Source: an uncultured Pirellulaceae bacterium (GTDB lineage: Bacteria > Planctomycetota > Planctomycetia > Pirellulales > Pirellulaceae). Taken from it: a DNA stretch of 64,000 bases. Position 1 is the stretch's first letter. The number at the start of each line of letters is the position of its first letter. A program made the position numbers and the translations under genes. The notes beneath the pieces were generated by a model. It was given only the letters and a program-made list of their open reading frames with translations. It had not been told where the DNA came from and did not search any database. The stretch lies in NCBI GenBank assembly GCA_938083195.1, contig CALKCK010000050.1, forward strand, positions 1 to 64,000. The letters are read 5' to 3'. Below, one piece after another: positions 35,035-43,376 of this stretch.

Positions 35035-36738
35035 TTACAGATTCCCAGCGTCTTCCGACTCATCCAGTTCCTCGGCGTTATAAAGATCGAGCCAACCATC
35101 CAGATCTGGATGTTCCTGATGTGCAGAAACGTTGGCTTGAAATGCGTCAGCAAACGCCAACAAGCGTTCGTCGTCGTTGAGATGTCCACTTAAAATCACC
35201 GGCGTAGGCGTTCGGACGGAATCACGGTCGCGGTAATCAATTGGCATTACGACAGACGGATGCCCGGTAAAATTCGTTTGAACGAGGTCATTCATATTAA
35301 TGATAAAATCAACCTCCGCGATCGCTTCATCAAATTGCTCAATCAACAGTGACCGTGCGCGTTGCACACGAACATAATCTACTGCAGACACATATTGCGC
35401 CGCCCGGAAACTTTTCTCCCATAGATTAAATCCTTGCATATCATTCTCTCGAATCATCGTATCGAACACTGTCGACGCCTCTACATCGATAATCGAAAAC
35501 ATGGCCGAGAAAGGAAGCGATCTAGGCAAACTCAACTCGACTAAATCACACCCCATAGATTTTAAAATCATTAAATCCTTGCGCTCACTGTCCGGCGCGT
35601 TCCGACGCTTCGCGTATCCCACTTTTAGATTTTCAAGCGACCGCTTTGAAGGCCATTGAAATGGATAACTGCCGGCCGTGCTATCCCTCCCATCGCCACC
35701 ATGAATCGCGTTAAAAATGAGTGCGCAGTCTTCCATCGATCGGGCAATTGGTCCAATTTTATCAAGCGACCAACACAACGGCATGCAACGATCTCGGCTG
35801 ACGCGTCCAAACGTCGGTCGCAACGCTGTCGCGCCACACCTTACCGATGGCGAGATGATGCTACCCAGCGTCTCCGATCCAAGTGCGAAACCAACTAAAC
35901 CGGCAACCACCGAACTGGCCGATCCAGCGGAGGAACCACTTGAGCCGATCCTTGGATTCCATGGCGAACGGGTCATCCCACCGAACCACTTATCCCCCAT
36001 TGCAATCGCACCCAGTGACAATTTCGCAACCAATACGGCGCCAGCTTCCTCAAGCCTCGCCGCAACCGTCGCTGTCCCTTCGAGTTCCCGATCCTTAAAT
36101 TGAGGCAAACCCCACGTAGTCGGATACCCTTCTACAGCAATTAAATCCTTCGCTCCCCACGGAATTCCATGCAACGGCCCTCGATACCACCCTCGGGCGA
36201 TTTCCGAATCCGCTTTTGCAGCCTGTCGCAAAGCCAGTTCCTCCGTTAGCGTGACGACGCTCCTCAACATACCGCCATATTTTTTCAAACGACGAAGATA
36301 AATATTGGTAAGTTCGACACTAGAGATTTTCTGAGTTCGAATCAGCCATGCCAATTGATGCACGGGCAGAAATGCAATTTCCTCCTCGGTTTTCGGCAGC
36401 TCGACAACCACCGACTGCTGGGTCTTCGCCGCTCGATCAAGTTTTAATTGCTGATTCGTCGAAGCCGTGGGCGCAAATTGAATTGCCATCGGTGTATTGT
36501 ACGACAACTCAACCTTCCTCAATTTCTCCATCGCATCGCCGGTTCGCGAAACACTTTTCAAGATTTCGTTTCGTTCATCCTCTGACAATTCGACTCCGGT
36601 AATCCACTCTGCCTGCTCAATGGACTCGACACTCACATCGTTCGAGGCAACCATTGCACCGACGACCGACCGCTGAAATAACGCAGTTCCAATACCGGTA
36701 CCTGCGATCGAAGCCAACAACATTCGACGGTTAAGCAT
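35035..36738 (-). CDS. Exported amidase-signature family protein
   Basis: A 567-residue hydrolase of the amidase signature family (Ser-cisSer-Lys triad). ATG 36738 is used; GTG 36741 precedes it directly. A Tat-like N-terminus (LNRRMLLASIAGTGIGTAL) and an added region of about 120 residues come before the catalytic domain. The catalytic lysine is in WGAKDLI near residue 195, the cis-serine in GSSGSSAGSASS near 270 and the nucleophile in GSETLGSIISPS near 293. In the usual signature the last reads GSDTGGSIR: here Gly becomes Leu and Arg becomes Ile, a variant seen in a bacterial subgroup. An exported amide or peptide-amide hydrolase is likely; substrate unknown. Confidence 0.9.
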   Translation of the reverse strand: MLNRRMLLASIAGTGIGTALFQRSVVGAMVASNDVSVESIEQAEWITGVELSEDERNEILKSVSRTGDAMEKLRKVELSYNTPMAIQFAPTASTNQQLKLDRAAKTQQSVVVELPKTEEEIAFLPVHQLAWLIRTQKISSVELTNIYLRRLKKYGGMLRSVVTLTEELALRQAAKADSEIARGWYRGPLHGIPWGAKDLIAVEGYPTTWGLPQFKDRELEGTATVAARLEEAGAVLVAKLSLGAIAMGDKWFGGMTRSPWNPRIGSSGSSAGSASSVVAGLVGFALGSETLGSIISPSVRCGATALRPTFGRVSRDRCMPLCWSLDKIGPIARSMEDCALIFNAIHGGDGRDSTAGSYPFQWPSKRSLENLKVGYAKRRNAPDSERKDLMILKSMGCDLVELSLPRSLPFSAMFSIIDVEASTVFDTMIRENDMQGFNLWEKSFRAAQYVSAVDYVRVQRARSLLIEQFDEAIAEVDFIINMNDLVQTNFTGHPSVVMPIDYRDRDSVRTPTPVILSGHLNDDERLLAFADAFQANVSAHQEHPDLDGWLDLYNAEELDESEDAGNL

Positions 36739-36835
36739 CACAATCCTATTCAGAAAAATTCAAAAACACTTCCCCGCAATCCATGGTCAGACTCGAGGAT
36801 ACCAAACCCGACCCTGCTATCAGCTTCCTTAGGAT

Positions 36836-37483
36836 TCAGTTCAAAACTTCGATTAACTCAGTCAAGCAATGCACGAAGGGAACTTCCTTCGTCGCAGCCT
36901 CCTCAGGCGTGTGCGAATAGCCAATCACCTGCATCCCGGCAGCCAAACCTGCATCGATTCCTGCTTGGCTGTCTTCAATCACGACGCAACGCGAAGCCTC
37001 GACATTCAGTTTGTCAGCCGCGTGTAAAAACAAATCGGGCTCAGGTTTCCAGACGTTAATATCATAAGCACTGAACGTCGTGTCCGGGGTGAAAAACGAA
37101 CTTAATCCGGTTGTGCTCAGATTGATTTCAATCTTGGCTTGAGGTGCGTTAGAGGCGACACAAAATTGCCGCTGCAGAGAACCCAGCAAATCGTGCGCAC
37201 CGCTTATCGCTGTTAAATCTTCACGCAGGGCCGATGCCTGCCTCGCTCGAAATTCTTCTGAAAACGTCTCGGGCAACTTTGAGTTCATCCACGACTCAAG
37301 GACTAACATAATTGCCGGCATGTCCCGTCCAACGAACAGAGGCAGCGCATCTTCATATTTCAACTCCAACCCAAATTCACGCACAAAGTCGATCAAGACC
37401 TTCACGGTAATTGGCTCGCTATCGACCAAAGTTCCATCGCAATCAAAAATTATTGCGTCGAATTCACGTTCTATCATTTTCAT
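36836..37483 (-). CDS. HAD-superfamily phosphatase, beta-phosphoglucomutase-like
   Basis: A 215-residue HAD hydrolase. ATG 37483 is preferred over the frame to 37543, since the catalytic motif then lies near the start as usual: motif I IIFDCDGTLVDSE with the nucleophile Asp at about residue 13. Motif II is CVASNAP, motif III the lysine in VWKPEPD, and motif IV VIEDSQAGIDAGLAAGM. A helical cap sits between motifs I and II. This layout matches the PGMB/CbbY/YieH group that acts on sugar phosphates or small phosphoesters. It is last on the minus strand before the amidase, with a 97-base gap; exact substrate unknown. Confidence 0.9.
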   Translation of the reverse strand: MKMIEREFDAIIFDCDGTLVDSEPITVKVLIDFVREFGLELKYEDALPLFVGRDMPAIMLVLESWMNSKLPETFSEEFRARQASALREDLTAISGAHDLLGSLQRQFCVASNAPQAKIEINLSTTGLSSFFTPDTTFSAYDINVWKPEPDLFLHAADKLNVEASRCVVIEDSQAGIDAGLAAGMQVIGYSHTPEEAATKEVPFVHCLTELIEVLN

Positions 37484-37557
37484 GCAGCCATTTGCGGATA
37501 CTAAAACACTGCCGACTCTGTCCGACCGGACTAACCCAAGCATACAAGCACAGGGTT

Positions 37558-37604
37558 AAAAAAAAAGCCTCCATGCCTCAATTCCGTTTACCGGAAGAAG
37601 GCTT
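37558..37604 (-). terminator. Intrinsic terminator after the secretin-like gene
   Basis: AAGCCT (37565-37570) pairs with AGGCTT (37599-37604); inside, TTCCG and CGGAA form a second stem. On the minus strand a run of nine T follows. It lies 45 bases past the stop of the gene at 37650. Confidence 0.75.
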
Positions 37605-37649
37605 GAAGGCTTGCATTGAATCAAAAATCATTGCCAGAAACGCGATGAT

Positions 37650-39014
37650 TTATTCCGCTTTCGTCCATTTCGGCTTGATCATCATCATCATCCGGTACTC
37701 GGTCTCCAGAGGCTTTAGCGGCTCTAGACCTTCAGTGTTCGGCACTGGCTTAGACTTTTCTTTACGAGTAAATACTGGATCAATAAACACAGTCTGCCCG
37801 TCTTCCACCAGCGTAGAGAAGTGAACCTGTTTCAATTTTTGCTCCGGTACTTGAACGGTGACCGATGACGACGCTTCCTCCGAACCAGCCAGCGGTCCCT
37901 TCTGTTTCGTATCGGAATATCCAAACGTCTCAACCGAAGCAATATCTGACAGGGCAAGATCCGCGTTCAGCCGAATTTTTCCCTCGTCACCAATCAAGCG
38001 AAATTTAAATAAATTGCCTTGCTCAACAACCTGAACGATGGGTTGATGGGCAACTGAATACTTTCCCTCGACTCGATTAACACCCACGACGAAGGGACGT
38101 GACTCGGCAACTGAAATGGCCGACGCCACCCCTGGCATCACGATTACTCGGGGGCCTTTGACGATCTCGCAATTTGGTTTCGAACTAAAATCCTCAACCA
38201 TGCGAATAACTCCCTCATCAGTTAAACGCCCCATAAACGTGGGATAGACTTTCGTTTTAGTCTCCGTTGACATCACAAACGTGCCCGCAGACACCCCTGC
38301 CTGCTGACGCGATTCCATTTCGTTGCGATAAGTCGCTGAGGTTGCAAATGCAGTAGCCTGAGGAATTCGATTACTGAAAGCCACAAAAGTCCCCGGAATT
38401 AGAAACGGCTTGTACTCCTCTGACTTGCCCATCGGCAGTTTCAGGAAATAAGTTTCAATGGTAAGCCGACGTTTCCCATTTTCAAGAAACATTAGATTCA
38501 TTGGCAACGCGTCAAAGAAAAGCTGACTGGCGGTAATTCGATAGACGTCGTCACCGACAATCGAATAGGCTGCCTCGGCGCCTACCACTCGCTTCGCTGA
38601 AGGATCGAGAATCGGCGACATCTTTAACGTGGCAACGGTAGTTGCAAATGCTTCATCAAGACTACAACCTTTGAACTTCGCGTATTTTTGAAGTGTCTTT
38701 TTTAGATTAACTTCCCGCGTTACTAGAAATAGAGAGTTGGGGTGGGACGTGGCATGAGCCGAAGGTGTTCCAGTTAAAACTCCCCCAGAATTGGACAAGG
38801 TCTGCATCCGGCTCATTCGTTCGACCAACGGGCCTGAGAACGAAAACTGCGATAACGGAGATGGTTCTACGGTCTTTTGCTTCGTTGGCGTTTGATCGTA
38901 TTGGCTCGGTTGAAGCTGAGCCAAGCATTCCACTTGTCCCAATCCAAAGATACCCACCAGTGCGCCAAGAAGCGCTAAAGTGACTCTAAATCCACACTTT
39001 GCTTCCCTTCTCAT
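37650..39014 (-). CDS. Secreted protein with a possible secretin-like domain
   Basis: A 454-residue exported protein. ATG 39014 follows a GTG and is used. The signal peptide ends near CLAQ. The middle (residues about 170-280) is beta-rich (RLTIETYFLKLP). Residues about 290-440 resemble the C-terminal part of secretin-type proteins: GPRVIVMPGVASAISVAESRPFVVG recalls the conserved secretin segment in which a reference value is followed by a reset of strand order, and VHFSTLVEDGQTVFIDP recalls the closing T-x-V-x-V-P-DG-x-T-x-x-x-G pattern. The match is suggestive only, and there is no N-domain array. Planctomycete secreted proteins with this end part are common. Function unknown. Confidence 0.65.
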   Translation of the reverse strand: MRREAKCGFRVTLALLGALVGIFGLGQVECLAQLQPSQYDQTPTKQKTVEPSPLSQFSFSGPLVERMSRMQTLSNSGGVLTGTPSAHATSHPNSLFLVTREVNLKKTLQKYAKFKGCSLDEAFATTVATLKMSPILDPSAKRVVGAEAAYSIVGDDVYRITASQLFFDALPMNLMFLENGKRRLTIETYFLKLPMGKSEEYKPFLIPGTFVAFSNRIPQATAFATSATYRNEMESRQQAGVSAGTFVMSTETKTKVYPTFMGRLTDEGVIRMVEDFSSKPNCEIVKGPRVIVMPGVASAISVAESRPFVVGVNRVEGKYSVAHQPIVQVVEQGNLFKFRLIGDEGKIRLNADLALSDIASVETFGYSDTKQKGPLAGSEEASSSVTVQVPEQKLKQVHFSTLVEDGQTVFIDPVFTRKEKSKPVPNTEGLEPLKPLETEYRMMMMIKPKWTKAE

Positions 39015-39630
39015 CACAGTTCTCCATTGAAAGTTTTATTTTCGATGCTTCGTTCTAATCCATGTGTTCAAAATCCACCAAGACCAATATTGTTCGGTAA
39101 AACATGGGATTTTTCATTTCTTAGTTAAAAATCACCCCCGAAAGACGTCCATCTGCTGCGTTCCAGCAGATCAAATCAGAAAGTCGCCCTGACGGCTCAG
39201 CTGATTTGGATGGACTGTTGAGTTTTTGTTTCGCTCGAACCAGCGGCGACGCAATTAGGGCAAGTCAATAAAACCCGATGGAGTTCGTTTTTTTGCGAGG
39301 TGACTCAATAATTGACGAAACGTAATCGCCTAACGGCGCTGCGTTGCTGGATAATCCTCCCGCAGGCAGCTAAAAAAGCCTTGAAACACGAGAATCTGCT
39401 TCATTTTGAGGGTGTTTTATGCTCAGGGCGACTGGAAATGCCGAGAATAGGACTAACGTGGAGTGATGTCGGGAAAAACCGAGTAAAACTGGCCAGAAGC
39501 CCTTACGATTTCACGCGGTATCGTTTAACATTTTCCCTGTCCGACGTTGAGAGAACGTCGACTCAAATTGAATTTCTGTTCCGGCAGTGGTTATCCTCAT
39601 GCCGGATTTTTATTTATAGCCCTGCAATTC
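39015..39630. other. Divergent intergenic region upstream of ffh
   Basis: 616 bases between the secretin-like gene and ffh, unusually long for this window. It holds the three-way-junction-like element at 39147-39215. A 119-codon plus-strand frame (39312-39671) runs into ffh but starts at TTG, has no recognised domain and is not called. Confidence 0.55.
39147..39215. other. Three-way-junction-like structured element
   Basis: Outer stem GTCCATC (39147-39153) pairs with GATGGAC (39209-39215). Within it TGCTG/CAGCA (39154-39158 and 39164-39168) forms one hairpin, and AAATCAG/CTGATTT (39173-39179 and 39201-39207) a second with an inner GCC/GGC stem. This could be a structured RNA, a leader or a recombination site; the symmetric stems leave the strand open. 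Confidence 0.45.
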
Positions 39631-41121
39631 ATGTTCGACTCATTACAAGACGGCCTCAAAGGTGCATTTAAGTCGCTTCGCGGTAAAGGCAAGCTGACCG
39701 AAGCCAACATGCGCGAAGGCCTTAAGCTGGTCGAAAATTCGCTAATCGAAGCCGACGTCAGCATTGACGTGACCCGCTCGTTCATGGGGAGCGTCACCGA
39801 AAAAGCACTCGGTGAAAAAGTCCTGCTGGCTCTTGATCCCTCCGAACAACTCGTCAAAGTCGTCCACGATGAGTTGATTGAGTTGCTCGGACCGGTAGAC
39901 GACGATCTCCGTCTCGATCAAGAAGTCAACATCATCATGATGTGCGGTCTTCAGGGTTCCGGTAAAACAACGACCTGCGGTAAGCTCGCTAAGCTACTGC
40001 AGCGAGATGCTAAAATCACGCCGCTGCTGTGTGCAGCTGATCTCCAACGTCCTGCGGCGATTGACCAGCTACACGTTTTGGGCGAAAGCCTAGGCGTTCC
40101 AGTTTACAGCAACAAAGAAGAGACTGACCCGGTTAAAGTCTGCCAGCAAGCGGTAGCTCAAGCCAAGGCCAACAAGAATCAAGTAGTCATTCTCGATACC
40201 GCGGGCCGCCTTGCCATCGACGAAGTGTTGATGGAGCAGCTCAAGACCATCGATCGAAAAGTTCAACCTCACCATGTCTTCCTCGTCGTCGACGGGATGA
40301 CCGGTCAGGATGCTGTCAAAAGTGCCGGCGCTTTCCACAAAGCGTTGGAACTGAACGGCGTCGTAATGACAAAACTCGACGGTGATGCACGCGGTGGTGC
40401 ATTGCTATCGGTGAAACACGTAACGGGCGTACCGATTCGCTTCCTCGGTACCGGTGAACACCTCGAAGATCTAGAGATTTTCCGTCCCGAAGGAATGGCC
40501 AGCCGTATTCTCGGCATGGGTGACATGGTTGCCTTGGCTCAGCAAGCTCAAAACTTGGTCGACGAGGACGAGCAGAAGCGAATGCAGGAAGCCCTCGAGA
40601 AAGGGCAGTTCACTCTCGATGATTTCCGTAATCACATGCAAAAAATGGCCAAACCGGGCCTGATGCAAAAGATGATGGGGCTCCTTCCCGGAATGCCCAA
40701 CATGCGTGAAATCAACGACATGATGAGTCAGGGCGATACTTCGAAACAGATCCGACAGATGGTTGGAATCATTGACAGTATGACGCCTCGCGAGCGAAAA
40801 AATCCGAAGATCATCGATCCCAATCGCCGCCAGCGGATCGCAGCCGGTTCTGGTGTTCAAGCCAAACAGGTGAGTGAGCTGATAAAACAATACGACACAA
40901 TGAAGCCGATGCTCACCGGAATGGCAGGCATGAACGCCGGCGACCGGATGCAGCAGATGCAGGATCTGCAGTCGCAGATGATGGACCCTTCGCGGGGCAT
41001 GCCAAAAACCAAGAAAAACACTGGAAAACGGCTATCCCCCAAAGAAAAAAAGAAACAAGCCAAAGAGCGGGAAAAACGGTTGCGGCAGATGAGGCGTGAA
41101 AAAAAGAACAAAAAACCGTAG
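39631..41121 (+). CDS. ffh: Signal recognition particle protein Ffh
   Basis: A 496-residue SRP54 GTPase that binds signal sequences and 4.5S/6S RNA and targets ribosomes to the membrane. I start at ATG 39631 (MFDSLQDGLKGAFKSLRGKG), the family start, not the frame from 39547. N domain residues 1-90; G domain with GLQGSGKTTTCGKLA near 105, LLCAADLQRPAA near 133, LDTAGRL near 188 and TKLDGDARGGA near 245; the methionine-rich M domain (FRNHMQKMAKPGLMQKMMGLLPG, GMNAGDRMQQMQ) follows from about 325. The last 35 residues are very basic (KKK and RRE repeats), a common end in planctomycete SRP54. No clear Shine-Dalgarno precedes the ATG. It is 301 bases upstream of rpsP. Confidence 0.97.
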   Translation: MFDSLQDGLKGAFKSLRGKGKLTEANMREGLKLVENSLIEADVSIDVTRSFMGSVTEKALGEKVLLALDPSEQLVKVVHDELIELLGPVDDDLRLDQEVNIIMMCGLQGSGKTTTCGKLAKLLQRDAKITPLLCAADLQRPAAIDQLHVLGESLGVPVYSNKEETDPVKVCQQAVAQAKANKNQVVILDTAGRLAIDEVLMEQLKTIDRKVQPHHVFLVVDGMTGQDAVKSAGAFHKALELNGVVMTKLDGDARGGALLSVKHVTGVPIRFLGTGEHLEDLEIFRPEGMASRILGMGDMVALAQQAQNLVDEDEQKRMQEALEKGQFTLDDFRNHMQKMAKPGLMQKMMGLLPGMPNMREINDMMSQGDTSKQIRQMVGIIDSMTPRERKNPKIIDPNRRQRIAAGSGVQAKQVSELIKQYDTMKPMLTGMAGMNAGDRMQQMQDLQSQMMDPSRGMPKTKKNTGKRLSPKEKKKQAKEREKRLRQMRREKKNKKP

Positions 41122-41422
41122 TTTTCGTTTTTGGCATATTCAAATATAGCGTTCAGCGAGTAGATTTGCCCTCTGGCAAACCGGAACTCGCTGTCCCGGA
41201 GACACCTAAACTCGCAAATTGTTTTGCGAGTTGAAAGATTTTTAGATTGGCTAATCACCGTGATTGGCCGGCAAAACCTGAACGGTTCATCTTCCCAGCG
41301 AAGAGGCCACAAGACTAGCTAGACGACCGACAGCAATTCACCAACGTGAACTGAATACGTCAAACAGCAATCTTTGTGGTCAGGACTAACGTTTAATCAC
41401 TTGATTTAGTAAAGAGGAAAAA
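41122..41422 (+). other. Structured spacer: three consecutive hairpins before rpsP
   Basis: Between ffh and rpsP three stems follow each other. The first (41155-41192) pairs AGCGAGT with ACTCGCT around an inner TTTGCC-CTCT-GGCAAA. The second (41209-41232) pairs AACTCGCAAA with TTTGCGAGTT around TTGT and is followed by a weak T-run, so it could terminate ffh. The third (41249-41269) pairs GGCTAATCA with TGATTGGCC around CCG, with one G-U pair. The set could be an autogenous leader of the ribosomal operon or an unprocessed small RNA. No coding frame seen. Confidence 0.5.
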
Positions 41423-41935
41423 GTGGCAGTAAAAATTCGATTGAAGAAAATGGGACGGACACATCGACCGTTCTTTCGAGTTTGTGCAATGGATCAACGA
41501 TCGCCCCGCGATGGTCGTGTTATTGAACAACTTGGAACATACGATCCGATGGTTCCAGACACCGACGCCCGAGCTATCCTCAATGGAGAGCGAATCAATT
41601 ATTGGTTAAGCGTTGGTGCACAACCGACTCCCAAGGTTGCAACCTTGATTAAGAAGTACGGTACCGAAGGTAGTCACCTCGAGGCACAAGCCGAAGCAAT
41701 TTCCAAATTGTCCGGACGCCGTGCAACCGCCATTGAATCGGCCCGTGCCGCGGCAGCTAAAGTTGAACTTCCCAAAGCAGAGCCGGAACCGACCGAAGCT
41801 CCTGCAGAGGAAACAGCTGACGCACCCGCTGAAGGCGCTGCCGAAGCAGCCGCACCTGAAGCTGCACCGGCTGAAGCAACGACAGAAACAAAGGCTGAAC
41901 CTACCGAAGGTGCTGCCGCAGAAAAGGCTGAGTAA
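41423..41935 (+). CDS. rpsP: 30S ribosomal protein S16 with long acidic tail
   Basis: A 170-residue S16. Translation starts at GTG 41423 behind GAGG (41414-41417). Residues 1-80 are the canonical S16 (VKIRLKKMGRTHRPFFRVCAMDQRSPRDGR, GTYDP, LNGERINYWLSVGAQPT). Most bacterial S16 proteins stop at 80-90 residues. Here about 85 more follow: a short helical link and then a low-complexity tail made of Ala, Glu, Pro and Thr (EAPAEET repeats), strongly acidic and probably disordered. First gene of the compact rpsP-trmD-rplS operon; trmD begins six bases after its stop, where rimM normally intervenes. Confidence 0.96.
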   Translation: MAVKIRLKKMGRTHRPFFRVCAMDQRSPRDGRVIEQLGTYDPMVPDTDARAILNGERINYWLSVGAQPTPKVATLIKKYGTEGSHLEAQAEAISKLSGRRATAIESARAAAAKVELPKAEPEPTEAPAEETADAPAEGAAEAAAPEAAPAEATTETKAEPTEGAAAEKAE

Positions 41936-41941
41936 AGACTC

Positions 41942-42628
41942 ATGCGTTTTGACATACTCACCTTGTTTCCGGAGATGTTTCCGGGCTACACAGGCCAGAG
42001 TATTTTAAATAAATCCATTGAACGCGGGCTGGTTGAGGTTCACGTTCATAACATGCGAGACTGGGCAAAGGGTCGTCACCATAAAATTGACGACACGCCC
42101 TACGGAGGGGGACCGGGAATGATCTTAATGGTCGAACCGGTAGTCAACTGTGTTCGCGATGTTCAGGCGATGGGCGACCAACCGGGAACCGTAATCGTCA
42201 CAACGCCTCAGGGCCAACGGCTGAATCAGCCAATGGTCGAGGAGTTGGCACTCAACCAACGAATGATTTTACTTTGCGGAAGATATGAGGGTTTTGATCA
42301 ACGCGTGATCGACATCCTGCAACCTCTGGAAATATCGATTGGGGATTATATCCTCAACGGCGGCGAAGTCGCTTCGATGGTTCTAGTGGACAGTCTCGTT
42401 CGCATGGTTCCGGGAGTTTTAGGGGATGAACGAAGCAGTTGGGACGACTCGTTTTCACGAGGAAATCGCATGCTCGAGTATCCCCAATACACTCGGCCTC
42501 GAGACTTCGAGGGACACAGTGTCCCCGAGGTATTATTGGGCGGGAATCACGGTGAAGTCGAACGTTGGCGAAATGCTAAAAGTTTAGAAAACACGAAGAA
42601 TAAACGAAGTGATCTTTTGGATTCGTAA
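41942..42628 (+). CDS. trmD: tRNA (guanine-N1-)-methyltransferase
   Basis: A 228-residue SPOUT methyltransferase that makes m1G37 in tRNAs to prevent frameshifting. The N-terminus MRFDILTLFPEMF and the DDTPYGGGPGMILM segment are diagnostic. The trefoil-knot SAM pocket is seen as LLCGRYEGFDQR near residue 110 and SIGDYILNGGEVASMVLVD near 132, and the catalytic aspartate lies in GDERSSWDDSF near 160. The C-terminal helical domain (YPQYTRPRDFEG, VLLGGNHGEVERWR) is complete. Length is slightly short of the usual 240-250. Six bases after rpsP and 86 before rplS. Confidence 0.97.
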   Translation: MRFDILTLFPEMFPGYTGQSILNKSIERGLVEVHVHNMRDWAKGRHHKIDDTPYGGGPGMILMVEPVVNCVRDVQAMGDQPGTVIVTTPQGQRLNQPMVEELALNQRMILLCGRYEGFDQRVIDILQPLEISIGDYILNGGEVASMVLVDSLVRMVPGVLGDERSSWDDSFSRGNRMLEYPQYTRPRDFEGHSVPEVLLGGNHGEVERWRNAKSLENTKNKRSDLLDS

Positions 42629-42714
42629 ATCCAAAAGGTAAGATTTAAAGATAGAATAAAACAGTACATCACAGCGACGCGTCGATTAGACGCGAATTAA
42701 CTGAGGGTAATAAT

Positions 42715-43065
42715 ATGACTCACAAAATTATGGAACTCGTCGAAAAAGACAGTCTCAAAGCGGACGCACCCGAATTCGAGATTGGCGATACTGTCGACGT
42801 GCATTGTAAAATTCTAGAAGGCCAAAAGTCACGGACTCAGGTTTTCAGCGGTACCGTAATCGGCCGTAGCGGAAGCGGTGCCCGTGAAATGTTTACCGTT
42901 CGACGAATCGTCGCGGGCCAAGGAGTGGAAAGAAAATTCCCTGTTCACTCACCAAAAGTTGAGAAAATTGAAGTCAAACGATCTGCTTTCGTTAAACGAG
43001 CGAAACTTTATTACCTACGCGATCGCGTAGGTAAGGCCGTTCGATTGAAAGAACGTCGTAAATAG
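42715..43065 (+). CDS. rplS: 50S ribosomal protein L19
   Basis: A 116-residue L19, which lies at the 30S-50S interface. It has a good Shine-Dalgarno (GAGGGT at 42702-42707). The family pattern is clear: FEIGDTVDVHCKILEG, QVFSGTVIGRSGSGAREMFTVRRI, GVERKFPVHSPKVEKIEV and the KLYYLRDRVGKAVRLKERR end. The codons for YLRDRVGK lie inside a 24-bp perfect palindrome (43011-43034). It is last in the operon, followed by a strong terminator. Confidence 0.97.
   Translation: MTHKIMELVEKDSLKADAPEFEIGDTVDVHCKILEGQKSRTQVFSGTVIGRSGSGAREMFTVRRIVAGQGVERKFPVHSPKVEKIEVKRSAFVKRAKLYYLRDRVGKAVRLKERRK
43011..43034. repeat. 24-bp perfect palindrome inside rplS
   Basis: The half-site TTACCTACGCGA is followed at once by its reverse complement, centred between 43022 and 43023 and containing GCGATCGC. 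It overlaps the conserved L19 codons near residue 103, and on mRNA it could form a 10-bp hairpin just ahead of the stop. Confidence 0.8.
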
Positions 43066-43094
43066 AAGATTGAAAATATAATTCAGTCCAGCTC

Positions 43095-43127
43095 AAAAGG
43101 CCAAGTGTGATCGCACTTGGCCTTTTT
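43095..43127 (+). terminator. Intrinsic terminator of the rpsP-trmD-rplS operon
   Basis: Perfect 13-bp stem AAAAGGCCAAGTG / CACTTGGCCTTTT with a six-base loop and a T-run, 30 bases past the rplS stop. Confidence 0.95.
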
Positions 43128-43376
43128 GCGTTGCTCGCTTCGAATTCCGTTAGATAGCGATCCCAATAACCGCAAAACAACCCAAATTTTGTGCATCTCA
43201 ACAGGAAATTCGCGTTCATGTTCGCCCGCGAGAAACTAACGCCGACCCACTCGAACAAATAACGTCCACATATTAGAATTCCTAAGCGAGGGTCTCAGAA
43301 AACGTATTGGTAGCTTCATACGATTAGTTTGTCGTATCCAAGACTTACCCAACCATTTCAACGGAACTGAAATACT

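Noticed and set aside
39147..39215. Possible hammerhead ribozyme because of three-way geometry and a GAAA
   Set aside because: The invariant CTGATGA core is absent on both strands; only CTGATTT is found.
39312..39671. 119-codon frame before and overlapping ffh
   Set aside because: Starts at TTG, no recognisable domain, overlaps the conserved ffh start in another frame.
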